Origin: Polaromonas sp. | GTDB taxonomy: Bacteria; Pseudomonadota; Gammaproteobacteria; Burkholderiales; Burkholderiaceae_C | DNA length: 64,000 bases | NCBI GenBank assembly: GCA_030654695.1 | Contig: JAURWY010000034.1 | Coordinates: 62,001-126,000 of the forward strand | Direction of reading: 5' to 3' | Shown: positions 38,398 through 45,646 of the stretch, piece by piece | How positions within the stretch are numbered: the first letter of the stretch is position 1 | Layout: each line of letters begins with the position of its first letter | The notes under the pieces: model-generated | Told to the model about the DNA's origin: nothing | The model's input: only the letters and a program-made list of their open reading frames with translations | Databases searched by the model: none | Position numbers and translations under genes: made by a program

Positions 38398-40527
38398 TTA
38401 CTTCAGCAAGGCCAGCACGCCTTGAGCGGACTGGTTGGCTTGGGCCAACATGGCCGTTGCGGCTTGCGAGATGATCTGCGACTTGGCGAGGTTGGTACTT
38501 TCCGTGGCGTAATCAGTGTCCTGAATACGGCTGCGGGACGCAGACATGTTCAGGTTGGCGACTGTCAGGTTAGAGACTGCAGCGTCAAGGCGGTTTTGGT
38601 AAGCACCCAGCTTGGCTTGACCCAAAGAAACCGATTTGAGTGCTGAGTCCAGAGCCGTGATGGCTGTCTGGGCACCACTGATAGTGGAAACATCGACGTC
38701 TGCAACTTTGACGCCGTTCTCTTTGCCGCCCACAGTCCCAGTTTTAAAGCCAAGCAACGCGAAATTGGCATTGCCTTCAGAACCCCCTGCCAGTGTGAAG
38801 CTTTTGTCAGAACTCAAGCTGACCTTGGCATAGGTCGTCTTGCCAGTAGTGTTATCAGCTCCAGCTGCTGTCATTGCGCCAGCAAGAATACCAAAATTAG
38901 CCGCAGTACCGCTCTCAGAAGCTATGGAAATATTACGACCATCTGCAGCCGTTAGTGTCAATGCTTTACCGTTGTCTGAAGCCACAACACCCGTTTGACC
39001 TGAGTAATTGTTAATGATCGCTGCAACATCGCCGCGTGTGGATGTTGCTGTTGTTGTGACCACGATTGAAACACCGTTCACCCATAGCTTTTGTGCTGCT
39101 AGAGCTGTAGCACTGAAATCAGCTGTTCCAACAATCACGTTCGCTTCAGCCTTAGCCGTGACACCCGTCGTGCCAGTCTTTGCATTGATAGCCGCTGCTA
39201 TAGCAATGCCGCTAGCTGCTTTTGTAGATGACACAGCAATGATATCTGATGCTGTGTCAGATGCTGCAACGGCGGCATCAATAGCAGTGCCATTGATTGT
39301 CAAAGTACCGCCTAGTAAGACACCAGATGCTGAAGCAACTGTTGCTAAGCTACTAGCTGCCGCACGTACAACAGACGTGACTCCTGAGACATTGGCCGTA
39401 TAAGTTCCGGCCGACAGTCCAGCATTTGCCAGAGTGCCACTGGATGACGTAGAAATGGAAATTGGATCACCAGAAGAACTAGCCAACTGATATGTACCGC
39501 TGTGCACGCCAATAGTACCCACACCCGTAGATGCTGCAGTATGCGTGCCGATCGCAATGGTTATATTTCGGCCGTCCGCGGCTTCCAGCACTACACCTTT
39601 GTTGATATCACCGGTATCAATCGCTTTAACGCCAGTTTGCGCAGAGATCGCATTAATGGCCGCCACAGAATTAGCTCGGCTAACGCCTGCATCAGCAGTA
39701 ACGGCAAATGCACTCGTTGCAACACCGTTAACCGTGATCGTGCCGGAAGCAGCGGCAGCAGCAACGAAAGCCGTACCCGCAACAGTTGTCGAACCAACGG
39801 TCGCAGTAACACCTGATTGTGCAGAAACCAAATTAATAGCAGCAACCTTGGCAATGGCACTTGCAGACTTGTCACCAGAGGAAAGCAAGTCGCTCGCTGC
39901 TAGGCTGGCGCCAACAGTGACGCCATTGACGACGAGGTCACCAGCGGCCAAATTTGTGGCCAGAGACCCTGCAGATGCGTTGAAAGAACCAGTCGCTGTT
40001 AATGAAGAACGAGCACCCACACCAATGTCTTTGGTGCTGGCAGAGTCAATTTTCATGGTCATGGTGTCACCGGCGTTCACGCCAGTTTGCAATGTCAATT
40101 TGGAGGCTGTGCCGTCCAGCAGTTTGATGCTGTTGAAGTTGGTGCGCGAAGCGATGCTGTCAATCTCTTGCTTGAGCTGGGTCACTTCGAGTTGTGAAGC
40201 GGCGCGGTTGTCTGGCGAAGCTGATGAGTTGGAAGACTGAACAGCGAGTTCACGCATGCGCTGCAGCATGTCGTTGATTTGACCCAAGCCGCCCTCAGCC
40301 GTTTGGGCCATCGAGATGCCGTCGTTGGCGTTGCGGATAGCGACTGCAAAACCGCGAATGTCGGAGGTCATGCGCAGAGTGATGGCCATGCCGGCAGCGT
40401 CGTCTTTGGCGCTGTTGATGCGGCTACCGGTGGACAGGCGCTCCATGGCGGTTGACATGGTTTTGTTCACGCTGCTCAAAGAGGCTTGCGCCGTGAGAGC
40501 TTTGACGTTTGTGTTGATAACTGACAT
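38398..40527 (-). CDS. fliC: Flagellin 2
   Basis: 709 residues. D0/D1 ends: MSVINTNVKALTAQASLSSV, GMAITLRMTSDIRGFAVAIR, ADGGLGQ-like AEGGLGQINDMLQRMREL at the N-terminus; SRSRIQDTDYATESTNLAKS and AMLAQANQSAQGVLALLK at the C-terminus. The middle contains two or three flagellin-IN modules (VNGVTVGASLAASD..., INGTAIDAAVAASD...), Ala/Thr/Ser-rich. It is a close paralogue of flagellin 3, with nearly identical ends and a diverged centre. GGAG ribosome-binding site, sigma-28-type promoter and its own terminator make it a single-gene unit. Confidence 0.96.
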   Translation of the reverse strand: MSVINTNVKALTAQASLSSVNKTMSTAMERLSTGSRINSAKDDAAGMAITLRMTSDIRGFAVAIRNANDGISMAQTAEGGLGQINDMLQRMRELAVQSSNSSASPDNRAASQLEVTQLKQEIDSIASRTNFNSIKLLDGTASKLTLQTGVNAGDTMTMKIDSASTKDIGVGARSSLTATGSFNASAGSLATNLAAGDLVVNGVTVGASLAASDLLSSGDKSASAIAKVAAINLVSAQSGVTATVGSTTVAGTAFVAAAAASGTITVNGVATSAFAVTADAGVSRANSVAAINAISAQTGVKAIDTGDINKGVVLEAADGRNITIAIGTHTAASTGVGTIGVHSGTYQLASSSGDPISISTSSSGTLANAGLSAGTYTANVSGVTSVVRAAASSLATVASASGVLLGGTLTINGTAIDAAVAASDTASDIIAVSSTKAASGIAIAAAINAKTGTTGVTAKAEANVIVGTADFSATALAAQKLWVNGVSIVVTTTATSTRGDVAAIINNYSGQTGVVASDNGKALTLTAADGRNISIASESGTAANFGILAGAMTAAGADNTTGKTTYAKVSLSSDKSFTLAGGSEGNANFALLGFKTGTVGGKENGVKVADVDVSTISGAQTAITALDSALKSVSLGQAKLGAYQNRLDAAVSNLTVANLNMSASRSRIQDTDYATESTNLAKSQIISQAATAMLAQANQSAQGVLALLK

Positions 40528-40594
40528 GGACTATCTCCTTCAAGAGGTGTTTAAGAAGTGGACAAGACGCCAATCTGAAATCTTGTTATGCAAA

Positions 40595-40621
40595 GAATCG
40601 GTGTCATCGTCTTTTTCTTAA
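40595..40621 (-). promoter_or_regulatory. Sigma-28-type promoter of flagellin 2
   Basis: Minus-strand TTAA, 15 bases, ACCGATTC, close to the consensus TAAA-N15-GCCGATAA. Ends about 68 bases before the ATG at 40527. Confidence 0.7.
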
Positions 40622-40712
40622 GCAATTCTTGAAGTTATTTTTTATTTCTTGATAGTTTCAATAAATTTAACTGTTTGTCATAAAAATGTGATATCCGCGC
40701 GAAGAACGGACG

Positions 40713-40769
40713 AAAAAAAAGCCACCTGCAAGCAGACGGCTTTTCAAAAAAGAGCAGGTTTCACCCTGC
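40713..40769 (-). terminator. Tandem terminators downstream of flagellin 3
   Basis: Two minus-strand hairpins follow the flagellin 3 stop. The first is GCAGG-GTGAAA-CCTGC with a TCTTTTTT tail (40746-40769); the second is AAAAGCC...GGCTTTT with a run of eight T (40713-40744). The remaining bases 40622-40712 show no gene. Confidence 0.8.
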
Positions 40770-40800
40770 CCCGCCCCTCTCAGGGCTGGTCTTTATAGTC

Positions 40801-42921
40801 TTACTTCAGCAAGGCCAGCACGCCTTGGGCGGACTGGTTGGCTTGTGCCAACATGGCCGTTGCGGCTTGCGAGATGATCTGCGACTTGGCGAGGTTGGTA
40901 CTCTCCGTGGCGTAGTCAGTGTCTTGAATACGGCTGCGGGAAGCAGACATGTTCAGGTTGGCAACGGTCAGGTTAGAGACAGCAGCATCAAGGCGGTTTT
41001 GGTAAGCACCCAGCTTGGCTTGACCCAAAGAAACCGATTTGAGGGCTGCATCCAGAGCCGTGATGGCTGTTTGAGCACCATTGATAGTGGAAACATCCAG
41101 ATCGGCCACTTTGGCGCCGTTGTCTGAACCGCCAGCCGTGCCAGTTTTCAGACCGAGGAGCGCAAAGTTGGCATTGCCTTCAGAACCACCCGCCAAGGTG
41201 AAGCTTTTGTCAGAACTCAAGCTCACTTTGGCGTAGCTGGTGACTGCAGTAGCCGCTGCACCACCTGTTGCCAAGATGGCACCCGCAAGAATGCCGTAAT
41301 CTGAGGCAGCCGTGCCCGTAGACGCCAAGGAAATGTTACGACCGTCTTGGGCAGTCAATGTCAAACCTTTGCCGTTGTCCGAAGCGACAACACCCGTCTG
41401 ACCAGCGTAGGCGTTAATCACATCAACGACATCGCCGCGTGTGCTCGATGCTGTCGTGCTGATGGCGACCGTCACACCGTTGATAAAAAGAGATTTAGTC
41501 GCAGCAACAATGGCCGTGAATGTTGTTCCAACAATTACATTGGCTTCAGCCTTAGCGGTCACACCCGTTGCACTTGTCTTGCCATTGATCGCCGCAGCGA
41601 TGGCAATAGCGCTGGCGGCTTTCGTCGATGACGCAGCAGTGGTGTCAGAGGCCGTGTCTGAAGCAGATATGGAGGCATCAACAGCGGTGCCATTGATGCT
41701 TAAAGTACCTGCGAGCAAAACACCTGATGCAGTGGCTACCGTGGCCAAGTTGCTGGCGGTTGCCCGGGCAACTGACGTGACAGAGGAAACATTGGAAGTG
41801 TATGAACCTTCCGACAGACCTGAATTGGCCAATGTGCCGCTCGATGTGGTGGAAATATTGATTTTTTCGCCAGAGGAACTCGCCATCTGGTATGTGCCCG
41901 TGTAAGCAGCTGCTGCACCCACACCCGTGCTGGCACTGGTCAAAGTGGTGTAGGCGATGGTGATGTTGCGGCCGTCTGCGGCCGACAGCACCACACCTTT
42001 GTTGATATCGCCTGTGTCGGTGGCGGTCACGCCAGTTTGTGCAGAAATAGCATTGATTGCCGCCGCGGTGTAGGCACGGCTGACACCGGCATCCGTGGTG
42101 GTGGTGAAAGAGCTGGTAGCCACGCCATTGACGCTGATCGTGCCCGTCAGTGCGGCAGCAGTCATGGCAGCACCAGAAACAGTGGTTGTACCGACGGTGG
42201 CGGTGACACCCGATGTGGCCGACACCAAATTGATCGCAGCCACTTTGGCGATTGCGCTCGAAGATTTGTCACCCGAAGACAACAAGTCGCTGGCCGCCAG
42301 ACTGGCACCAACAGTGACGCCATTGATGACCAAGTCACCAGCGGCCAAATTCGTTGCCACAGCAGCAGCAGTTCCGGAAGATCCAGTCGCAGTTAACGAT
42401 GGACGGGCACCAACACCAATGTCTTTGGTGCTGGCCGAGTCAATCTTCATGGTCATGGTGTCGCCGGCGTTCACGCCAGTTTGCAAAGTCAACTTGGAGG
42501 CAGTACCGTCCAGCAGTTTGATGCTGTTGAAGTTGGTGCGCGAAGCGATGCTGTCAATTTCTTGCTTGAGCTGGGTTACTTCGAGTTGTGAAGCGGCGCG
42601 GTTGTCTGGCGAAGCAGACGAGTTTGAAGACTGAACGGCGAGTTCACGCATGCGCTGCAGCATGTCGTTGATTTGACCCAAGCCGCCTTCAGCCGTTTGG
42701 GCCATCGAGATACCGTCGTTGGCGTTGCGGATAGCGACCGCAAAGCCGCGAATGTCGGACGTCATGCGCAGGGTGATGGCCATGCCGGCAGCATCGTCCT
42801 TAGCGCTGTTGATGCGGCTACCGGTGGAGAGACGTTCCATGGCGGTAGACATGGTTTTGTTCACGTTGCTCAAAGAGGCTTGTGCCGTGAGCGCTTTGAC
42901 GTTGGTATTGATAACTGACAT
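40801..42921 (-). CDS. fliC: Flagellin 3
   Basis: 706 residues, closely related to flagellin 2: the first ~190 and last ~110 residues are almost identical (for example Ser/Asn at position 19, S/P in VGAR[SP]SLTATGS), while the central flagellin-IN modules have diverged. The DNA of the conserved ends and the 5' leader (CAAGATTTCAGATTGGCGTC) is also nearly identical, which points to recent duplication or gene conversion. It has a sigma-28-type promoter and downstream tandem terminators. Confidence 0.96.
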   Translation of the reverse strand: MSVINTNVKALTAQASLSNVNKTMSTAMERLSTGSRINSAKDDAAGMAITLRMTSDIRGFAVAIRNANDGISMAQTAEGGLGQINDMLQRMRELAVQSSNSSASPDNRAASQLEVTQLKQEIDSIASRTNFNSIKLLDGTASKLTLQTGVNAGDTMTMKIDSASTKDIGVGARPSLTATGSSGTAAAVATNLAAGDLVINGVTVGASLAASDLLSSGDKSSSAIAKVAAINLVSATSGVTATVGTTTVSGAAMTAAALTGTISVNGVATSSFTTTTDAGVSRAYTAAAINAISAQTGVTATDTGDINKGVVLSAADGRNITIAYTTLTSASTGVGAAAAYTGTYQMASSSGEKINISTTSSGTLANSGLSEGSYTSNVSSVTSVARATASNLATVATASGVLLAGTLSINGTAVDASISASDTASDTTAASSTKAASAIAIAAAINGKTSATGVTAKAEANVIVGTTFTAIVAATKSLFINGVTVAISTTASSTRGDVVDVINAYAGQTGVVASDNGKGLTLTAQDGRNISLASTGTAASDYGILAGAILATGGAAATAVTSYAKVSLSSDKSFTLAGGSEGNANFALLGLKTGTAGGSDNGAKVADLDVSTINGAQTAITALDAALKSVSLGQAKLGAYQNRLDAAVSNLTVANLNMSASRSRIQDTDYATESTNLAKSQIISQAATAMLAQANQSAQGVLALLK

Positions 42922-42988
42922 GGACTATCTCCTTCAAGAGGTGTTTACGAAGTTGACAAGACGCCAATCTGAAATCTTGTTACTCAAT

Positions 42989-43015
42989 GATTCGTCCCAG
43001 TTATTATTTACTTTA
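42989..43015 (-). promoter_or_regulatory. Sigma-28-type promoter of flagellin 3
   Basis: Minus-strand TAAA, exactly 15 bases, GACGAATC. It aligns with the flagellin 2 promoter when the two leaders are superimposed; the -10 element is weaker than consensus. Confidence 0.65.
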
Positions 43016-43500
43016 GTATCCTTGACGAGTATTTCGATAATTTAAATTTGTAATTATTTTAATTAATTTATTGATATCACTTATTGCAACAAATATATGC
43101 TACGTATTATTTAATCAATATATGCACTAAGTTTATTTTAATTTAAATTATCATTAAAATAATTGAAACTAAATAAGCTTTTCAAGAGGGAGTCAAGTCG
43201 ACGCGCCACGGCCTAGGGCGCGACTGTGCGATATTGAATGCGTCAAAAAGGGGAACTCCAAACCGGCCGAAGCGCTTGGGTCAAGCGTGGCAAACAAGTC
43301 AGAAAGATTGAGCGAGGGCGATAGTCAGCAAGAACTGCAATAACTACATATAGTGATTGAAGCCAGGACCACGGTGCCAAATAAGGCAGGATTAAACCGG
43401 CTCGATTAGCAACATCCCAATAAAGGGGTTAAATTTCGAAGGCAAATAAAGCCTAATAAAGACGAGAGAAAGGCGATGTAAAAGATACTTGAGCAAGGCC
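43016..43500. other. Long intergenic region between flagellin 3 and flaG
   Basis: Together with the flagellin 3 leader this is the longest gene-free stretch of the window (579 bases). Bases 43016-43190 are extremely AT-rich (runs of TTAATTAATTTATTG type), standing out against the GC-rich background, and could act as an UP element or be foreign DNA. Bases 43191-43500 return to mixed composition; there is a short imperfect palindrome near 43200-43225 (GCGCCACGG...GGGCGC) but no clear terminator, RNA gene or coding frame. Confidence 0.6.
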
Positions 43501-43881
43501 TCAAATCATGGAGCTGTGCAGAACACCCTTGAGGTCTTCAATGCTGTGGCCCAACTTCACAATGACATCGTTCGGTATTTGTCGCACCACTTCGCCAGTC
43601 TCTTGATTGACCACAGTGACGATAGGCCGTCCGAGTTTTTCGTCCATCATGAAGTTCAAACCACGACCGCCGTCTTGCATCATCTGGTTCAGTCGACCAA
43701 TGGCTTCATTGAGGTTTTTGCGCAGAACCTCGGTGTCCACCTTGATGTCCGCACGCGGCACAGGCATGACCTTTGGCGCCTCTGGAGGCGGGGCCACAGC
43801 AGCGGCCACACCCGCCGAAGCTACCTGGGGCGTTGGTACAGGGGCAGTGGCGACCCGAAGACCGCCTTGAATATCAAGCAT
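43501..43881 (-). CDS. flaG: Flagellar protein FlaG
   Basis: 126 residues. Ala/Pro-rich N-terminus, then the FlaG domain: LNEAIGRLNQMMQDGGRGLNF (in parts), FMMDEKLGRPIVTVVNQETGEVVRQIP and the VIVKLGHSIEDLKG end. FlaG affects filament length in other bacteria and is normally found between flagellin and fliD, as here. A sigma-28-type promoter precedes it. Confidence 0.93.
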   Translation of the reverse strand: MLDIQGGLRVATAPVPTPQVASAGVAAAVAPPPEAPKVMPVPRADIKVDTEVLRKNLNEAIGRLNQMMQDGGRGLNFMMDEKLGRPIVTVVNQETGEVVRQIPNDVIVKLGHSIEDLKGVLHSSMI

Positions 43882-43961
43882 GATGAATTCCTTCCAATCC
43901 CGCCGTTAAAACGGATGACGTAGCCACCCTCTAGACAAGAAAGTGGTGTTTTGGTCATGTT

Positions 43962-43988
43962 GAATCGGAGGCAGATCTGGGAACTTGA
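43962..43988 (-). promoter_or_regulatory. Sigma-28-type promoter of flaG
   Basis: Minus-strand TCAA, 15 bases, TCCGATTC, matching the spacing and the CGAT core of the sigma-28 consensus, about 80 bases before the flaG ATG. Confidence 0.65.
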
Positions 43989-44017
43989 GCGGAACTTGTG
44001 ATTTATTTCAAAAAATT

Positions 44018-44083
44018 CGTTATTCCGAGCACAAAGCGGCAATCTATTGCCGCTGGATTGCCGCGCTGCGCTCGCAATGACGG
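44018..44083. repeat. REP-like palindromic repeat, diverged copy
   Basis: The right arm (44056-44083, GATTGCCGCGCTGCGCTCGC...) is identical to the arm of the perfect palindrome at 44881-44945; the left arm is altered (CCGAGCACAAAGCGGCAATC). It lies between flaG and the second PIN toxin. Confidence 0.75.
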
Positions 44084-44092
44084 GACGCCATG

Positions 44093-44518
44093 TTACTGGG
44101 CCTCCCATGGATTGATGACCTTGACGCCCGTGGGCTTGAAATCAGCGATGTTGCGAGTCACCACCGTCATGCCGTGCACAAGACCGGTTGCCGCGATCAG
44201 TGCATCACGCTCGCCTCGCTTGTCGGGGACATGCAACCGGGCACAGCGTTGCGCCACGGCGGTATCAACAGGCAGCGTGCGCCCAGAGAACTCAGGCAAA
44301 ACGTGTTGCTCTAGCCAAGAACGCAGCATGGCCCCCTGGGTGGCGTCCTTTCGCTCAATCGACAGAACACCCAGCTCCAGTTCCATGATGGTGATAGCCG
44401 ACACAAAAAGATCTGCAGCATCCACGCTTTGCGTCCATGCCGTCACATTCACATCGGCCTTATCCAGTCGCACCTTGCGCAGTTCAGACACCACATGGGT
44501 ATCGAGAATAAACATCAT
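44093..44518 (-). CDS. vapC: PIN-domain toxin (VapC/FitB-like)
   Basis: 141 residues. PIN acidic residues in FILDTHVVSELRK, AITIMELELG, DKRGERDALIAATGL and VTRNIADF. The opening DTHVVSEL and the ELELGV stretch resemble the FitB branch of VapC toxins. The start overlaps the antitoxin stop by four bases. Confidence 0.9.
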   Translation of the reverse strand: MMFILDTHVVSELRKVRLDKADVNVTAWTQSVDAADLFVSAITIMELELGVLSIERKDATQGAMLRSWLEQHVLPEFSGRTLPVDTAVAQRCARLHVPDKRGERDALIAATGLVHGMTVVTRNIADFKPTGVKVINPWEAQ

Positions 44519-44769
44519 GAAAAATCAACCGGCCGGGGGGTGATGGTCACACGCGGCGGTTCAAACTCAATGTCGGCAAGACCAGGCATCGCCAGCGCAT
44601 CGGCAATGTTGCGCCGCTGCTTGGTGAGCCGCTGATAGTCCTCAAAGCTCATCAGCACATGAGCCGGTCTGCCGCGGTTGGTGATGAACACCGGCCCGTT
44701 GTTGGCAGCCCGTTTTGCCTCGCTCGCGGCTTGGTTGAATTCTCGGCTTGTCAAGGTCGTGATGGTCAT
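44515..44769 (-). CDS. Phd/YefM-type antitoxin
   Basis: 84 residues from ATG 44769, chosen because GGGAGGTG lies at the correct distance; the frame is open to 44886 but without support. Phd pattern: LTSREFNQAASEAKRAANNG, VFITNRGRPAHVLMSFEDYQ, with an acidic-proline C-terminal tail that would bind the PIN toxin encoded next. Confidence 0.9.
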   Translation of the reverse strand: MTITTLTSREFNQAASEAKRAANNGPVFITNRGRPAHVLMSFEDYQRLTKQRRNIADALAMPGLADIEFEPPRVTITPRPVDFS

Positions 44770-44880
44770 GGCGGCACCTCCCTGGGAATAATGTAGACAT
44801 GTTACTACGTGATGGTTTGAGCGGCATCTTGAACAGAGTCGTGCCGAGTGGCAAAAACGCAAGATTGACAAGTTAAGTTT

Positions 44881-44945
44881 CGTCATTGCGAGCGCAGCGC
44901 GGCAATCCAGCGGTCATGGATTGCCGCGCTGCGCTCGCAATGACG
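44881..44945. repeat. REP-like perfect palindrome, 29-base arms
   Basis: Arms 44881-44909 and 44917-44945 are perfect inverted repeats (CGTCATTGCGAGCGCAGCGC... / ...GCGCTGCGCTCGCAATGACG) around a 7-base loop; a partial third unit (TTGCAATGACGGGAT) follows at 44955-44970. This is a repeat type I associate with Comamonadaceae intergenic regions. It may also stop transcription between the two toxin-antitoxin loci. Confidence 0.88.
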
Positions 44946-45035
44946 GGGAATCTGGCTTGCAATGACGGGATCTTCGCTTGCACTGATGATGAATTTTTAG
45001 GTGACAATAGGCACACATTAAGTTAATCTGTTCGT

Positions 45036-45329
45036 ATGAAACCGTTTCGCTGGAACCCAGATAAGAACGATGCTTTGAAAGTTGAATGCGGCATTTCCTT
45101 TGAGGTTATCGCACTGGCGATCGAGGCCGATGGTCTGCTGGACGAATTGCGGCACCCGAACGCAGTGAAATATCCAAATCAGTCTGTTCTGATTGTGGCA
45201 TTCGACAACTATGTTTACTTAGTGCCTTACGTTGAAGAGTCGGATCACTATTTTCTTAAAACCGTGATTCCGAGCCGAAAGGCAACACTAGACTACTTGC
45301 TGAGGAGCAACCCTGATGAAAAAACCTGA
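45036..45329 (+). CDS. BrnT-like toxin
   Basis: 97 residues. FRWNPDKNDALKVECGISFEV at the N-terminus and HYFLKTVIPSRKATLDYLL at the C-terminus are similar to the BrnT family of RelE-fold RNases, although the usual KHG is replaced by ECG. The gene overlaps the next by 14 bases. This pair faces the opposite way from the neighbouring genes. Confidence 0.75.
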   Translation: MKPFRWNPDKNDALKVECGISFEVIALAIEADGLLDELRHPNAVKYPNQSVLIVAFDNYVYLVPYVEESDHYFLKTVIPSRKATLDYLLRSNPDEKT

Positions 45330-45639
45330 TGCATTTGAAAAAGAGATCTTGGACGCCTACGAAAAGGGCGAACTGAAGTCAACCTCCCCCTCTAAAGCAA
45401 CATTGGCTAAATTCAAAGCTGCTGCCTCAGCTACTTTTCGCAAGGAAAAAAGGGTCAATATTCGGCTGTCCACCCCAGACTTGATGGATATTCAAGCCCG
45501 CGCGCTTGAAGAAGGTATGCCCTACCAGACCCTGATTGCCAGCGTGCTTCACAAGTTTGTGTCTGGGCGGTTTGTTGAATCGCCATCAGGTTTAGCCCTA
45601 GGCTCGAGCGGGACCCGCAAAAAGCGGAGCACCTCTTAA
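45316..45639 (+). CDS. BrnA/CopG-like antitoxin
   Basis: 107 residues. Lys-rich N-terminus, then a ribbon-helix-helix pattern (KRVNIRLSTPDLMDIQARALEEGMPYQTLIASVLHKF in parts VNIRLSTPDLMDIQ and GMPYQTLIASVLHKF), as in antitoxins paired with BrnT-like toxins. The C-terminus is basic. The stop is 7 bases from the convergent fliD stop. Confidence 0.8.
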   Translation: MKKPDAFEKEILDAYEKGELKSTSPSKATLAKFKAAASATFRKEKRVNIRLSTPDLMDIQARALEEGMPYQTLIASVLHKFVSGRFVESPSGLALGSSGTRKKRSTS

Positions 45640-45646
45640 GTTCAAT

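Noticed and set aside
42984-42999. TGGGACGAATCATTGA as a sigma-54 promoter of flagellin 3
   Set aside because: The spacing is GG-N11-GA instead of GG-N10-GC; the sigma-28-type element at the same place fits better and aligns with flagellin 2.
43191-43500. Possible small gene or RNA between flagellin 3 and flaG
   Set aside because: No coding frame with a plausible start, no convincing hairpin-terminator pair, only a short imperfect palindrome.
44770-44886. N-terminal extension of the Phd-type antitoxin (39 residues)
   Set aside because: Cys/His-rich sequence unlike Phd proteins, while ATG 44769 has a GGGAGG ribosome-binding site.
36430-45639. Prophage or genomic island with integrase
   Set aside because: TA loci and repeats are present, but no integrase, transposase, tRNA or attachment site was found.
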